From positions 1 through 15,198 of the forward strand of contig SLFV01000257.1 in assembly GCA_007124075.1 (NCBI GenBank): a stretch of DNA of 15,198 nt, read 5' to 3'. Below, in pieces: positions 7,909-14,721 of this stretch. A program made the translations under genes and the position numbers. Numbering within the stretch: the stretch's first letter is position 1; each line of letters begins with the position of its first letter. The notes under the pieces are model-generated. The model ran no database searches. It saw only the letters and a list, made by a program, of their open reading frames with translations, and was not told the origin of the DNA. The DNA comes from Roseimaritima sp. (lineage in GTDB: Bacteria; Planctomycetota; Planctomycetia; Pirellulales; Pirellulaceae).

Positions 7909-7935
7909 TTTTGACTACCCGTCGAGGTAGCAAAA
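7909..7935. other. Hairpin between DUF3500 and receiver genes
   Basis: TTTTG-A-CTACC (7909-7919) pairs with GGTAGCAAAA (7926-7935), a ~10-bp stem with one bulged base and a 6-base loop. It occupies half of the 59-base gap just before the ribosome site of the receiver gene. It could act as an attenuator or RNA-stability element; there is no T-run after it on either strand. Confidence 0.3.
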
Positions 7936-7955
7936 TCACCACCGTGAAGACAAGC

Positions 7956-9002
7956 TCAATCGCTGATCGGCAAATCAAAATCACCGGTCATGTCACGCCA
8001 AACGCAATGGATATGGTTTGCGGGATTGCCTTCGGCATCGGGCTGGGTGTTGACAAACTCGATCAGAAATGTCTCGCCCCGGACGCGATAATAATGACCG
8101 ATCCCTGGCTTTAACGCCCCTGCCCAAGCGAAATGGATTCCATCCCAACCCGCTGCGTCGATCAGTTCCAACCGCTCCTTGACGACGTCTGCAGGCATCG
8201 CGCTGTTGTACTCCGCGATCAACTGCGATAGCAGTTTTTGCTGAGCCGCATCCATTTTTAGGTAGGGAAGGCCCTCTTTTTCCGTGATCGTTGGCTGCGG
8301 ATCACCCGCGAAGCGAATTTCCGGAAATGCTTCGTCCGCGATCTTTGCCAGTTCCAATTGCTCGGATGACAACGAGTTGACCAGCTCAAACGCTAACACC
8401 TCTTCCCCCGTCAGGACACGCGTCCCCTTGCCCAACGGGCCGCTGACCTCCGACTTGATTAAAGCCGGATTGGAGGCAAAAAACTGAGGCGTACTGTCGA
8501 CGATCGCATCGCCACGACAAACAAAATTCAACGATAGATGGTGCCCCTCGAAACTTAACCCCCAAGGGGTGTCCTTTCCCGTCTGCTGAGGGTCGCCAAA
8601 AATCGTCACATAGTACTTTCGCGGGTCACGACGCTCCTCGCTTCCTGCCCCTTCCATTTGCCGTAACACCCCCTCCAACAGCATAATCTGCGATGCCTTC
8701 CGATAACCGACCTCACTAAGTGCTGCCCGTACCAAACGCAAGGCGGCGGTCTGTTGAGCCAGATTCATGTCACGCAGCGGAATCCCTTTTCGTGTTGGCA
8801 TCGGGATGAAATGCCACTGGACCCGTTTGTCGGAATCATAAGGCATTTGAACTTGCTTGATTTGCTCCTGGTCCATGGTTTCCAGGAATGCGGTTGCGTA
8901 AGTTCGCATTTCGACCGCCGGAGGTGCCGCGGTCTTCTGAGCGATCGCAACGACACAGGCCAAAATGCCAAAACAAGCCGAGATCAAGCAAATGCGTTTC
9001 AT
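7956..9002 (-). CDS. Exported DUF3500 family protein
   Basis: The 348 residues start with a clear signal peptide (MKRICLISACFGILACVVAIA, cut near Gln22). The mature part has the pattern I associate with DUF3500: VQWHFIPMPTRKGIPLRDMN (61-80), LSEVGYRKASQIMLLEGVL (95-113), RDPRKYYVTIFG (125-136), EGHHLSLNF (152-160), FASNPALIKSEVSGPLGKGTRVLTGEE (~175-201), and a C-terminal block with GETFLIEFVNTQ and ANHIHCVWRDMTGDFD (328-343). The His-rich GHHLSLN and NHIHCVWRD blocks suggest metal or ligand binding, but no activity is assigned to the family as far as I know. There is no strong Shine-Dalgarno before ATG 9002. It sits between the PIG-L deacetylase (237 bases upstream) and the receiver gene, all on the minus strand. 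Confidence 0.85.
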   Translation of the reverse strand: MKRICLISACFGILACVVAIAQKTAAPPAVEMRTYATAFLETMDQEQIKQVQMPYDSDKRVQWHFIPMPTRKGIPLRDMNLAQQTAALRLVRAALSEVGYRKASQIMLLEGVLRQMEGAGSEERRDPRKYYVTIFGDPQQTGKDTPWGLSFEGHHLSLNFVCRGDAIVDSTPQFFASNPALIKSEVSGPLGKGTRVLTGEEVLAFELVNSLSSEQLELAKIADEAFPEIRFAGDPQPTITEKEGLPYLKMDAAQQKLLSQLIAEYNSAMPADVVKERLELIDAAGWDGIHFAWAGALKPGIGHYYRVRGETFLIEFVNTQPDAEGNPANHIHCVWRDMTGDFDLPISD

Positions 9003-9239
9003 GTCAATCCAGGGGCCGGAGAATGGGGAGGGGAAAGCTGCGGGACGTCAACGCGGCGACCCAGCCATGTGATTTACCCGTCCAAGACGTAACACACGCC
9101 AAGCCCATCGCACACACGTCCAGCGAAAGGTCTCTAGGCAGCCGCAACAACATAACCGATTTCGTGCTGAGACGCAAAATGGGTGACGATTCAATTCGTC
9201 CACGGAAAGGATGCCGTCCTGAAGTGGCCGCTGGCGCCG

Positions 9240-10019
9240 CTACGCATCGCGAGACCGACCCTTGACCACGACGTCTGCCAACGCAGCTCGCAACGGATCA
9301 TCATTCGGACCACAAAACCCCCAGTGCTCGCGCCGTCGCCAGCCTTCGGCATGCAACCACTTACCTGACAAACGTCCTGCTTCGCTGGAAAGCTCCAGCA
9401 TGGTTTGTACGTAGGAACTCATTCCCTGACTTTGGTCCAACCATTCATGCTGACTGCGGTGGCACTCCAACGCGGTGCGTTTTCGATCAATGACCGACAA
9501 CGTATCGACCCAATAATCGGGATGAACACGTTCGCCCGTCGGGGTTCGGTTCCCATGCGGCTGGGCGTGGTAGACCGTCACCGGTTCGAAGTAGGGTGGT
9601 TGCGGCGGAATCGTCTCCAAATTGGGCATGCCATGGGCAAACGCGGCGGAAACCGCCAACCGACAGGTGACTTCGTGATCCTCCATATAATCGGTCGGGG
9701 CGTGTGTCAGGACGATCGTGGCCTTGCTTTGCCGGACCACGGCGGCGACACGCTGAACCATTTCAGTCGTGTAGGCCAGTTCAAAATCACGACCGATCGG
9801 AGGATGAAACGTGGCTCCTAAAACCTCCGCCGCTGCCTGTGCCTCACGCAACCGTGTCTGGGCACACTGATCGGGCGATAACTGCGTGGAGCCACGTCGA
9901 CCGTCCGCTAAATTCATGTAGTGGAGGTCCCAGCCGCGCTGCTGCAGCAACAGCATGGTTCCACCCATCACGAATTCGATGTCGTCCGGATGAGCGGCAA
10001 CGGCCAGCAGAGCGGGCAT
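9240..10019 (-). CDS. PIG-L/LmbE-family zinc-dependent deacetylase (BshB-like)
   Basis: The family removes N-acetyl groups from GlcNAc-containing substrates, for example in bacillithiol and mycothiol biosynthesis. The 259 residues carry the metal-site signature near the N-terminus, LLAVAAHPDDIEFVMGGT (4-21). His10 and Asp13 are predicted Zn ligands and Asp12 the catalytic base. The third ligand is His115 in DYMEDHEVTC. RLREAQAAAEVLGA (56-69) and the central VLTHAPTDY are also typical. There is no signal peptide, so it is probably cytoplasmic. The substrate cannot be read from sequence and no other thiol-biosynthesis gene is nearby. I chose ATG 10019 over an in-frame TTG at 10034 because GGAG sits nine bases upstream and the protein then begins directly at the core strand. 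Confidence 0.9.
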   Translation of the reverse strand: MPALLAVAAHPDDIEFVMGGTMLLLQQRGWDLHYMNLADGRRGSTQLSPDQCAQTRLREAQAAAEVLGATFHPPIGRDFELAYTTEMVQRVAAVVRQSKATIVLTHAPTDYMEDHEVTCRLAVSAAFAHGMPNLETIPPQPPYFEPVTVYHAQPHGNRTPTGERVHPDYWVDTLSVIDRKRTALECHRSQHEWLDQSQGMSSYVQTMLELSSEAGRLSGKWLHAEGWRRREHWGFCGPNDDPLRAALADVVVKGRSRDA

Positions 10020-10032
10020 ACTTCTGAACTCC

Positions 10033-10062
10033 AATCGGGATGGCGATAATCGGGATGGTGAT
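10033..10062. repeat. 15-bp direct tandem repeat upstream of the deacetylase
   Basis: AATCGGGATGGCGAT (10033-10047) is followed directly by AATCGGGATGGTGAT (10048-10062), one mismatch. It lies 14 bases upstream of the deacetylase ATG, so it would be in its leader or promoter. It may be simple slippage. Confidence 0.6.
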
Positions 10063-10371
10063 GGCCGAACGGGGCAGGCTCCAGGACGCTCCCCACGCTC
10101 CGGCGTTGTTCCAGAAAAAACTCCTCGTGTGGCTCGCCACCCTCTGCTCCATCATTTCCCTGTCGCTAACCTGAACATCGCTACAATCGCAGCGGTGGCG
10201 ACGACAAGTTGCGTGGTGGCGTTCGCTGCGTGACGTTTGCGTCCTGCGCGGTGTCGATATCTTAGGCCAGCAGCAGAGATAAATCTACCTCGCCCCAGGA
10301 CTCCAATATTTCCTCCTCCCCTTGCCCGTGTCCGGCTGGCCAGCCATCGGAAAATATCCTTCCTCGGACCC
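10063..10371. other. Intergenic stretch with no recognised feature
   Basis: This lies between the divergent deacetylase and small exported-protein genes. Short frames exist (for example a 39-aa plus-strand frame from 10055) but none has convincing support. I saw no strong hairpin or RNA gene. Confidence 0.4.
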
Positions 10372-10399
10372 TTGAAAAATTAACGAACCACGCTATAAA
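10372..10399 (+). promoter_or_regulatory. Candidate promoter of the small exported-protein / GTPase cluster
   Basis: TTGAAA (10372-10377) and TATAAA (10394-10399) are separated by 16 bases, each matching the sigma-70 consensus at 5/6. The pair lies about 75 bases before ATG 10473. A 15-bp palindrome starts on the very next base. Confidence 0.5.
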
Positions 10400-10414
10400 T
10401 GCAAACGTATTGCA
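10400..10414. promoter_or_regulatory. 15-bp palindrome, candidate Fur/Zur-type operator (copy 1)
   Basis: TGCAAACGTATTGCA has a 7-1-7 layout with perfect TGCAA/TTGCA outer arms. It sits directly after the predicted -10 box, where a bound repressor would block transcription. Thirteen of 15 positions match a second palindrome at 14140-14154. The 7-1-7 form is known for Fur-family operators; assignment to Zur is inferred from the ZigA-type genes downstream. Confidence 0.5.
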
Positions 10415-10472
10415 CGTAACAGGAATGTCGTTTTCGCGAAGGATGCGTGGATCTGCCCATCGGAGTCCGCTC

Positions 10473-10880
10473 ATGTGTAGTCGTTTTTTGCTCTGCGTCG
10501 CTGCGATCTGCTGGGGAACCGTTGCCTGCGGCCAGGAATCGCAATCTCCCCAAATCGTATTCTCCAATCCCGCGGTCGCCGCCTTGCTGAGCGGTTGTGT
10601 CGTGCCGGCACCGATCGCGTTCTTGGAACGGTGTAGGAACGAATCTGACGACCAGGTTGCCTTGCGTTCCCGGACGCTACTGCGGGCTTCGTGCGTCATT
10701 TATGATAGTCGCAACGAATCGCCTCGGGCGGCGATGTTCCGCGAGCGGTTGGCAAACCAGGGTGCGGTGATGATCGATGTCCGCAGGCACCTGCGTTTAT
10801 CCCACGGTAACGATTCACTGGCCCTGGTGCGGGCCGTTACGGGCCAAATCGATTCGCTATTCGCTTCGTACAATAAGTAA
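10473..10880 (+). CDS. Small exported protein of unknown function, upstream of the GTPase pair
   Basis: The 135 residues begin with a signal sequence (MCSRFLLCVAAICWGTVACGQ). TVAC resembles a lipobox but has Thr where Leu/Val is usual, so either a lipoprotein or ordinary cleavage near Gln21 is possible. The mature part has Cys42, Cys54 and Cys74 and an RHLRLSHGND segment (His106, His111) that could bind metal. I do not recognise a family. I chose ATG 10473 because GGAG lies seven bases upstream and the signal peptide then begins at residue 1; an in-frame ATG at 10410 would give a poor, Arg-rich leader. A candidate promoter and palindrome lie ~60-100 bases upstream. The last residues and the stop codon fall inside the left end of repeat element A. 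It is possibly cotranscribed with the GTPase 161 bases downstream. Confidence 0.6.
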   Translation: MCSRFLLCVAAICWGTVACGQESQSPQIVFSNPAVAALLSGCVVPAPIAFLERCRNESDDQVALRSRTLLRASCVIYDSRNESPRAAMFRERLANQGAVMIDVRRHLRLSHGNDSLALVRAVTGQIDSLFASYNK

Positions 10881-10981
10881 CTGTACCGTCGATCGGTCTC
10901 GCCCGGCCCTGCGGAGCAGGAGTAGCTGGGAGAGATTTAGCGAGAGGGAGAAAGGTCAGGCAGTTATTGATCGCACGATGC
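10863..10981. repeat. Inverted-ended ~120-bp element, copy A
   Basis: The left end (from GCTTCG at 10863) matches the reverse complement of the right end (ending ACGATGC at 10981) at 16 of 21 positions. The middle contains CCTGCGGAGCAGG, flanked by imperfect TCTCGCCCGG / CTGGGAGAGA arms, then GAGAAAGGTCAG. It is the most diverged of three copies (see 12299-12419 and 13963-14084). It overlaps the end of the small exported-protein gene and ends 60 bases before the first GTPase. Confidence 0.75.
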
Positions 10982-11041
10982 TTGGCTTCGCGTCAACACT
11001 ACTAAAAACCAAACGACTAAAAACGAAGAGGAAACGTTTTC

Positions 11042-12298
11042 ATGATTTCAAATAATTCGCAGCAACGCTTACCCGTAACCGTCCTGTCCGGATTTTTGGG
11101 AGCGGGTAAGACGACGCTATTGAATCACGTTCTGGGCAACCGCGGTGGGCTGCGAGTCGCGGTGATCGTCAACGACATGAGCGAGGTCAATGTCGACGCG
11201 GCGTTGGTTCGCAATGGGGATGCCAATCTATCACGGACCGAGGAACGGTTGGTGGAAATGACCAACGGTTGCATCTGCTGCACGCTCCGCGAGGACCTGT
11301 TGGTGGAGGTCGCTCGGTTGGCCCGCGAGGGTCGCTTTGATTATTTGCTGATCGAATCGACTGGGATCAGTGAGCCGATGCCGGTAGCGGAAACGTTTAC
11401 TTTCGAAGACGAGCAGGGCAACAGTTTGTCGCAACTGTCGGAACTGGACACGATGGTCACGGTGGTCGACGCCGCGAATTTCATGGACGAATTCGGTTCG
11501 TACGAAGATCTGACCGAACGCGGGATCGGGTTGAACCCGGAGGACAAACGTAACATCGTCGACTTGTTGGTCGATCAAGTGGAATTTGCCAATGTGATCG
11601 TGATCAACAAGACCGACTTGGTAAGCCCCTACGACCTGGAGCAATTGACCGTTTTGATTCGCAAGCTGAACGGGGGGGCGAGGATCATCCCCTGCACGCA
11701 GGCAAACGTTCCGCTGAATCAAATCTTGGGGACGGGTTTGTTTTCGCTGGACGAGGCGGAGCAGCGTCCGGACTGGCTTTCTGTGCCACGGGGGCAGGAG
11801 TCGACAGAAACCGAGGAGTACGGGATTTCCAGTTTCGTCTTCAAAAGCCGCAGGCCGTTCCACCCGCAGCGGTTGGCCGATGCCTTGGACAACAGTCTGG
11901 AAGGGGGCGGTTTTTTTGTGGGCGTACTCCGCAGTAAGGGGTTGGCGTGGATCGCCAGCAAGTATGACTGGGCGTTCGATTGGTCCCAGGCCGGTTGTTC
12001 GGTACGGCTGGATCCTGCCGGTTACTGGTGGGCCGGTGCACCGGATGACCACTGGCCCGATGATGAAGCTGAAATTCGACGAATCCGGTCGGAGTTTGAT
12101 GGCCAGCATGGCGATCGAAGGCAGGAATTGGTTTTCATCGGCAATGCGATGGACGAAATGACCATCCGCGAGGTGCTGGAGTCCTGCTTGCTGACCGATG
12201 CGGAATGGGCTCAGGAGGTCACCGCCTGGCAGGAATTCGACGATCCTTTCCCCGCAATCGAATTGCAGGACGACGAACTGGATAACGCCAGCTACTAA
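11042..12298 (+). CDS. zigA: COG0523 (CobW/G3E) GTPase, ZigA-type zinc metallochaperone, copy 1
   Basis: The 418-residue G3E GTPase has Walker [11 protein letters not shown] (16-25), the metal-binding CxCC motif in [11 protein letters not shown] (75-84, Cys77/79/80), the switch/Walker B region [11 protein letters not shown] (102-112) and NKTD base recognition (189-192). The CobW C-terminal domain begins at ~262 ([44 protein letters not shown]). Length and conserved C-terminal phrases fit the ZigA group, which passes zinc to client enzymes under zinc limitation and is normally Zur-regulated; that role is inherited from the family. AGAGGA lies nine bases before the start. It shares long identical stretches with the next gene, so the two are tandem paralogues. 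An insertion around 285-293 (LEGGGFF) and a longer acidic tail distinguish it. The stop codon directly abuts element B. Confidence 0.92.
   Translation: MISNNSQQRLPVTVLSGFLGAGKTTLLNHVLGNRGGLRVAVIVNDMSEVNVDAALVRNGDANLSRTEERLVEMTNGCICCTLREDLLVEVARLAREGRFDYLLIESTGISEPMPVAETFTFEDEQGNSLSQLSELDTMVTVVDAANFMDEFGSYEDLTERGIGLNPEDKRNIVDLLVDQVEFANVIVINKTDLVSPYDLEQLTVLIRKLNGGARIIPCTQANVPLNQILGTGLFSLDEAEQRPDWLSVPRGQESTETEEYGISSFVFKSRRPFHPQRLADALDNSLEGGGFFVGVLRSKGLAWIASKYDWAFDWSQAGCSVRLDPAGYWWAGAPDDHWPDDEAEIRRIRSEFDGQHGDRRQELVFIGNAMDEMTIREVLESCLLTDAEWAQEVTAWQEFDDPFPAIELQDDELDNASY
12253..12267. promoter_or_regulatory. Weaker match to the 15-bp palindrome, inside the end of GTPase copy 1
   Basis: CGCAATCGAATTGCA matches the 10400-10414 palindrome at 12 of 15 positions. 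It lies in coding sequence 279 bases before the second GTPase and may be chance. Confidence 0.15.
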
Positions 12299-12419
12299 GG
12301 CATCGTGCGACAAATAACGGTTCCTTTGAACTGTCTCTCCCGACCCTGTGGAGCAGGAATGGCCGGGAGAGATTTAGAGAAAGGAAGAAAGGTCAGCCAG
12401 TTATTGATCTCACGATGCC
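12299..12419. repeat. Inverted-ended ~120-bp element, copy B
   Basis: The ends GGCATCGTGCGACAAATAAC and the reverse complement of the right end (GGCATCGTGAGATCAATAAC) match at 17 of 20 positions. Inside, TCTCTCCCG and CGGGAGAGA form a perfect 9-bp stem enclosing CCTGTGGAGCAGG, itself a CCTG/CAGG mini-hairpin. An A/G-rich stretch and AAAGGTCAG follow. It starts on the base after the stop codon of GTPase copy 1 and ends 126 bases before the next start. It is closely similar to copy C. Confidence 0.85.
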
Positions 12420-12427
12420 AAACGCGC

Positions 12428-12453
12428 GCAAGCCTAGCCCCAAGAGGCTTTGC
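12428..12453 (+). other. Bulged hairpin in the leader of GTPase copy 2
   Basis: GCAAGCCT (12428-12435) pairs with AGGCTTTGC (12445-12453) with one bulged base and a 9-base loop. It lies just after element B. No T-run follows, so terminator activity is doubtful. Confidence 0.25.
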
Positions 12454-12545
12454 GAGTTCGGACGCAAGAATTGGTGCCAACGGGTCGCGCTGCACACGAC
12501 TGGAAAACCTGACCGACCACTTGCTTTTAAGAAGGCACTAAGAAA

Positions 12546-13760
12546 ATGAAAAAATTGCCCGTCACGGTCCTGTCCGGTTTCCTGGGGGCTGGCAAAACCA
12601 CGCTGCTGAATCATGTCCTGTGCAACCGTCAAGGCTTGCGGGTGGCGGTCATCGTTAATGACATGAGCGAAGTCAACGTCGACGCTCAACTGATCGCCGA
12701 GGGCGACGCGAAACTGAGCCGCACCGATGAAAAGCTGGTAGAAATGACCAATGGCTGCATCTGCTGCACGCTCCGCGAGGACCTGTTGATCGAGGTCGCC
12801 AGTTTGGCCAAGGAAGGCCGTTTTGACTACCTGCTGATCGAATCGACCGGGATCTCCGAACCTGCACCCGTGGCCGACACGTTCACCTTTGCCGTCGGCG
12901 ACGGGCAGGCCCTGGCCGATCTGGCGGAACTGGACACGATGGTCACGGTGGTCGATGCGGCCAATTTTTTACGTGACCTGCAGATCGGTCAGGACCTCCA
13001 AAGCGCCGGCCAAGCTGCCGGTGAAGATGATGCCCGCACGGTGGCGGATCTGTTGACCGACCAGGTTGAATTTGCCGATGTGATCGTGCTGAATAAAGCC
13101 GATATGGTTCCCCCTGAAAAACTGGCGACGATCCAGGCGTTTATCGAACAATTAAATCCCCACGCACTGAAACTGCACGCCGAATTCGGACAGGTGGAAC
13201 CAGCCAAAATCTTGGGGACCGGCCGCTTTGACTTTGAAATCGCCAAACAGTCCAAAGGCTGGCAGTTGACGCTCCGTGGCGAAGGCGCCAGCGAGGTGGA
13301 GGAGTATGGCGTCAACAGTTTTGTGTATCGCGCGCGGCGCCCCTTCCATCCCCAGCGATTCTACAACCGGCTCGGTTCCGACTGGAGCGGGGTGCTGCGG
13401 TCCAAAGGGTTCTTTTGGCTGGCCAGCCGCCTGGACAAAATCGGCGTCTGGTCGCAAGCCGGTCGCGTGGCGCGGCTGGATTTCGGTGGCTTCTGGTGGG
13501 CTGCGGTTCCCCGTCAGCACTGGCCCGATGTGCCCCAGTTCGAGGCCCAACGGAAGAAGCTGTGGCACCCCGAGGTTGGCGATTGCCGTCAAGAACTGGT
13601 CTTTATCGGGATCGGGATGGACGAAATCGACCTCTATGACGCGTTGCAGGACTGCCTGCTGACCGACCAAGAGCTAGCCCTCGGCCCCGCCGCCTGGGCC
13701 GAATTCTCCGACCCCTTCCCCCCCTGGAATCGCACCGTCGAAGACCTGCTGCAGGCGTAG
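12546..13760 (+). CDS. zigA: COG0523 (CobW/G3E) GTPase, ZigA-type zinc metallochaperone, copy 2
   Basis: This 404-residue tandem paralogue has Walker [11 protein letters not shown] (10-19), CxCC in [11 protein letters not shown] (69-78, Cys71/73/74), [11 protein letters not shown] (96-106), NKAD (183-186) and the CobW C-terminal domain from ~262 ([57 protein letters not shown]). It looks closer to a canonical ZigA than copy 1: it lacks the insertion and keeps the DPFPPW end. Its expected role is nucleotide-driven zinc delivery in the cytoplasm under zinc starvation (family knowledge). AAGG lies ~10 bases upstream of the ATG. It lies 247 bases after copy 1, with element B in the gap, and may share its transcript. 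A 33-base stretch over the CxCC region (12756-12788) is identical to copy 1 at 11270-11302. Confidence 0.92.
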   Translation: MKKLPVTVLSGFLGAGKTTLLNHVLCNRQGLRVAVIVNDMSEVNVDAQLIAEGDAKLSRTDEKLVEMTNGCICCTLREDLLIEVASLAKEGRFDYLLIESTGISEPAPVADTFTFAVGDGQALADLAELDTMVTVVDAANFLRDLQIGQDLQSAGQAAGEDDARTVADLLTDQVEFADVIVLNKADMVPPEKLATIQAFIEQLNPHALKLHAEFGQVEPAKILGTGRFDFEIAKQSKGWQLTLRGEGASEVEEYGVNSFVYRARRPFHPQRFYNRLGSDWSGVLRSKGFFWLASRLDKIGVWSQAGRVARLDFGGFWWAAVPRQHWPDVPQFEAQRKKLWHPEVGDCRQELVFIGIGMDEIDLYDALQDCLLTDQELALGPAAWAEFSDPFPPWNRTVEDLLQA

Positions 13761-13895
13761 CTGAGGCCAGGGGCGAGCCCCGGTAAGGCTCTTGACGCCT
13801 TCTGGCGACAAGCGGACATGCCGATCGTCTCGCCGCCCGTGATCTTCTGATCGCCGTAGGTCCAACGGTCCAATCGTCCAGCGTTCGTTTTCGTT
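13761..13895. other. Start of a 502-base intergenic region; short GC hairpin only
   Basis: After the GTPase stop, GGGGC-GA-GCCCC can form a short hairpin within 20 bases, but no T-run follows. The rest of the intergenic region up to 14262 is described as separate repeats, an operator and a promoter. Confidence 0.3.
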
Positions 13896-13962
13896 AAGGG
13901 GTCAGGAGTCAATCGCCGGAACGGCGCATCGGGTGCTTCGCACAATTGACTCCTGACCCCTT
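13896..13962. repeat. 67-bp REP-like element: perfect 18-bp inverted repeat with internal hairpin
   Basis: AAGGGGTCAGGAGTCAAT (13896-13913) and its exact reverse complement (13945-13962) enclose a 31-base centre that begins with the hairpin CGCCG-GAA-CGGCG. The right arm ends on the base before element C begins. Such GGGGTCAGGAGTC palindromes resemble repeats moved by REP-associated (Y1) transposases; no such gene is in the window, so this is inference. Confidence 0.8.
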
Positions 13963-14084
13963 GGCATCGTGCGATAAATAACGGTTCCTTTGAACTGTCT
14001 CTGCCGACCCTGTGGAGCAGGAATGGCCGGGAGAGATGTAGAGAGGGGGGGAGAAAGGTCAGACCGTTATTTATTCCACGATAC
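13963..14084. repeat. Inverted-ended ~120-bp element, copy C
   Basis: The left end GGCATCGTGCGATAAATAAC pairs with the right end TTATTTATTCCACGATAC; the innermost ATAAATAACGG / CCGTTATTTAT arms are perfect. The inner stem TCTCTGCCG / CGGGAGAGA has one mismatch against copy B. The first ~70 bases differ from copy B at only two or three positions; the A/G-rich part has a 2-base length difference. It is the only copy not directly in front of a GTPase gene. Confidence 0.85.
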
Positions 14085-14139
14085 TCACTAACGCTTGATG
14101 CTGACGCACCGCAGGGCGCACACATCATCCCCCCCCAGA

Positions 14140-14154
14140 TGCAAATGAATTGCA
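14140..14154. promoter_or_regulatory. 15-bp palindrome, candidate Fur/Zur-type operator (copy 2)
   Basis: TGCAAATGAATTGCA matches the palindrome at 10400-10414 at 13 of 15 positions, with the same perfect TGCAA/TTGCA outer arms. It ends 18 bases before the predicted -35 box of the Cys-rich exported protein gene. The shared palindrome suggests common control of both ends of this locus. Confidence 0.5.
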
Positions 14155-14172
14155 AAAACTTCTTTCAAGCAC

Positions 14173-14200
14173 TTGACGTCAACCTGCATTCGACTACCAT
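14173..14200 (+). promoter_or_regulatory. Candidate promoter of the Cys-rich exported protein
   Basis: TTGACG (14173-14178, 5/6) and TACCAT (14195-14200, 4/6) are spaced 16 bases apart, about 63 bases before ATG 14263. Confidence 0.4.
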
Positions 14201-14262
14201 ACACGCATCACTAAAAGACCATTCGGCGAAATCGTTACAACCGTTTCAGGCGACTTGACGCT

Positions 14263-14721
14263 ATGACTCGTTTCCATTCCAACCCGCTGCTCTCGCCCGT
14301 TTTGGCGATGGTGTTGCTACTGGGAAATATTCCCGCGTGGTGGCATTGCAGTGCTTCGCTCGGCGCTACGGAGGTTGACGCTCCGCAGTCGTCGCTGGAG
14401 CGGGTGCCTGCGAGTTGCTGTGCAGGTTGTTGTGCGGGTCGTCAGCGAGCGAGATCGCAGTCGCGGGCGGACGCAGCGTCGGAGTCTGCGGCTTCGGGAT
14501 CTACAGCGGCGGTGGAATCAGGCGATTCGTCGTTGCCGCATGTTCCCGGGGATTGCGTTGCTTGCCGCGCGGCGATAGCGGGCATGTCAACGTTGTTGAC
14601 AGCGGCGGTTGGTATGTCGCCATCGCAGCCTGTCATCGATTTCGTTTCTACTCAGCCCCCCACGGACGCGATCGCCGTTAGGCGCTCCGCCTCCTCTCGC
14701 GCTCCGCCGCCGAAGCGTTGA
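14263..14721 (+). CDS. Cys-rich exported protein of unknown function, possibly metal-binding
   Basis: The 152 residues start with an N-terminal export signal (hydrophobic core ~9-26, possible cut near Gly34). The mature protein is low-complexity and Ala/Ser-rich. It carries a CCAGCC cluster (Cys52, 53, 56, 57), then HVPGDCVAC (His93, Cys98, Cys101) followed by a short hydrophobic stretch. Paired CxxC-like clusters suggest metal binding or disulphides; I do not recognise a named family. Downstream position after two zinc-GTPase genes and the shared palindrome at 14140 suggest a role in zinc handling (inference). The ATG at 14263 has only a weak, distant AGG upstream. No hydrophobic membrane anchor is obvious at the C-terminus, which ends in Pro-Pro-Pro-Lys-Arg. 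A terminator candidate lies 175 bases after the stop. Confidence 0.6.
   Translation: MTRFHSNPLLSPVLAMVLLLGNIPAWWHCSASLGATEVDAPQSSLERVPASCCAGCCAGRQRARSQSRADAASESAASGSTAAVESGDSSLPHVPGDCVACRAAIAGMSTLLTAAVGMSPSQPVIDFVSTQPPTDAIAVRRSASSRAPPPKR

Noticed and set aside
10055..10174. 39-aa plus-strand frame ending in a hydrophobic stretch (LLVWLATLCSIISLSL)
   Set aside because: Overlaps the 15-bp tandem repeat, lacks a clear ribosome site and a promoter; a small membrane peptide cannot be excluded but is not supported.
11231..12313. A 360-codon open frame on the minus strand opposite GTPase copy 1
   Set aside because: It mirrors a well-supported G3E GTPase with all motifs; its translation shows no domain and long antisense frames are expected in GC-rich codon-biased genes.
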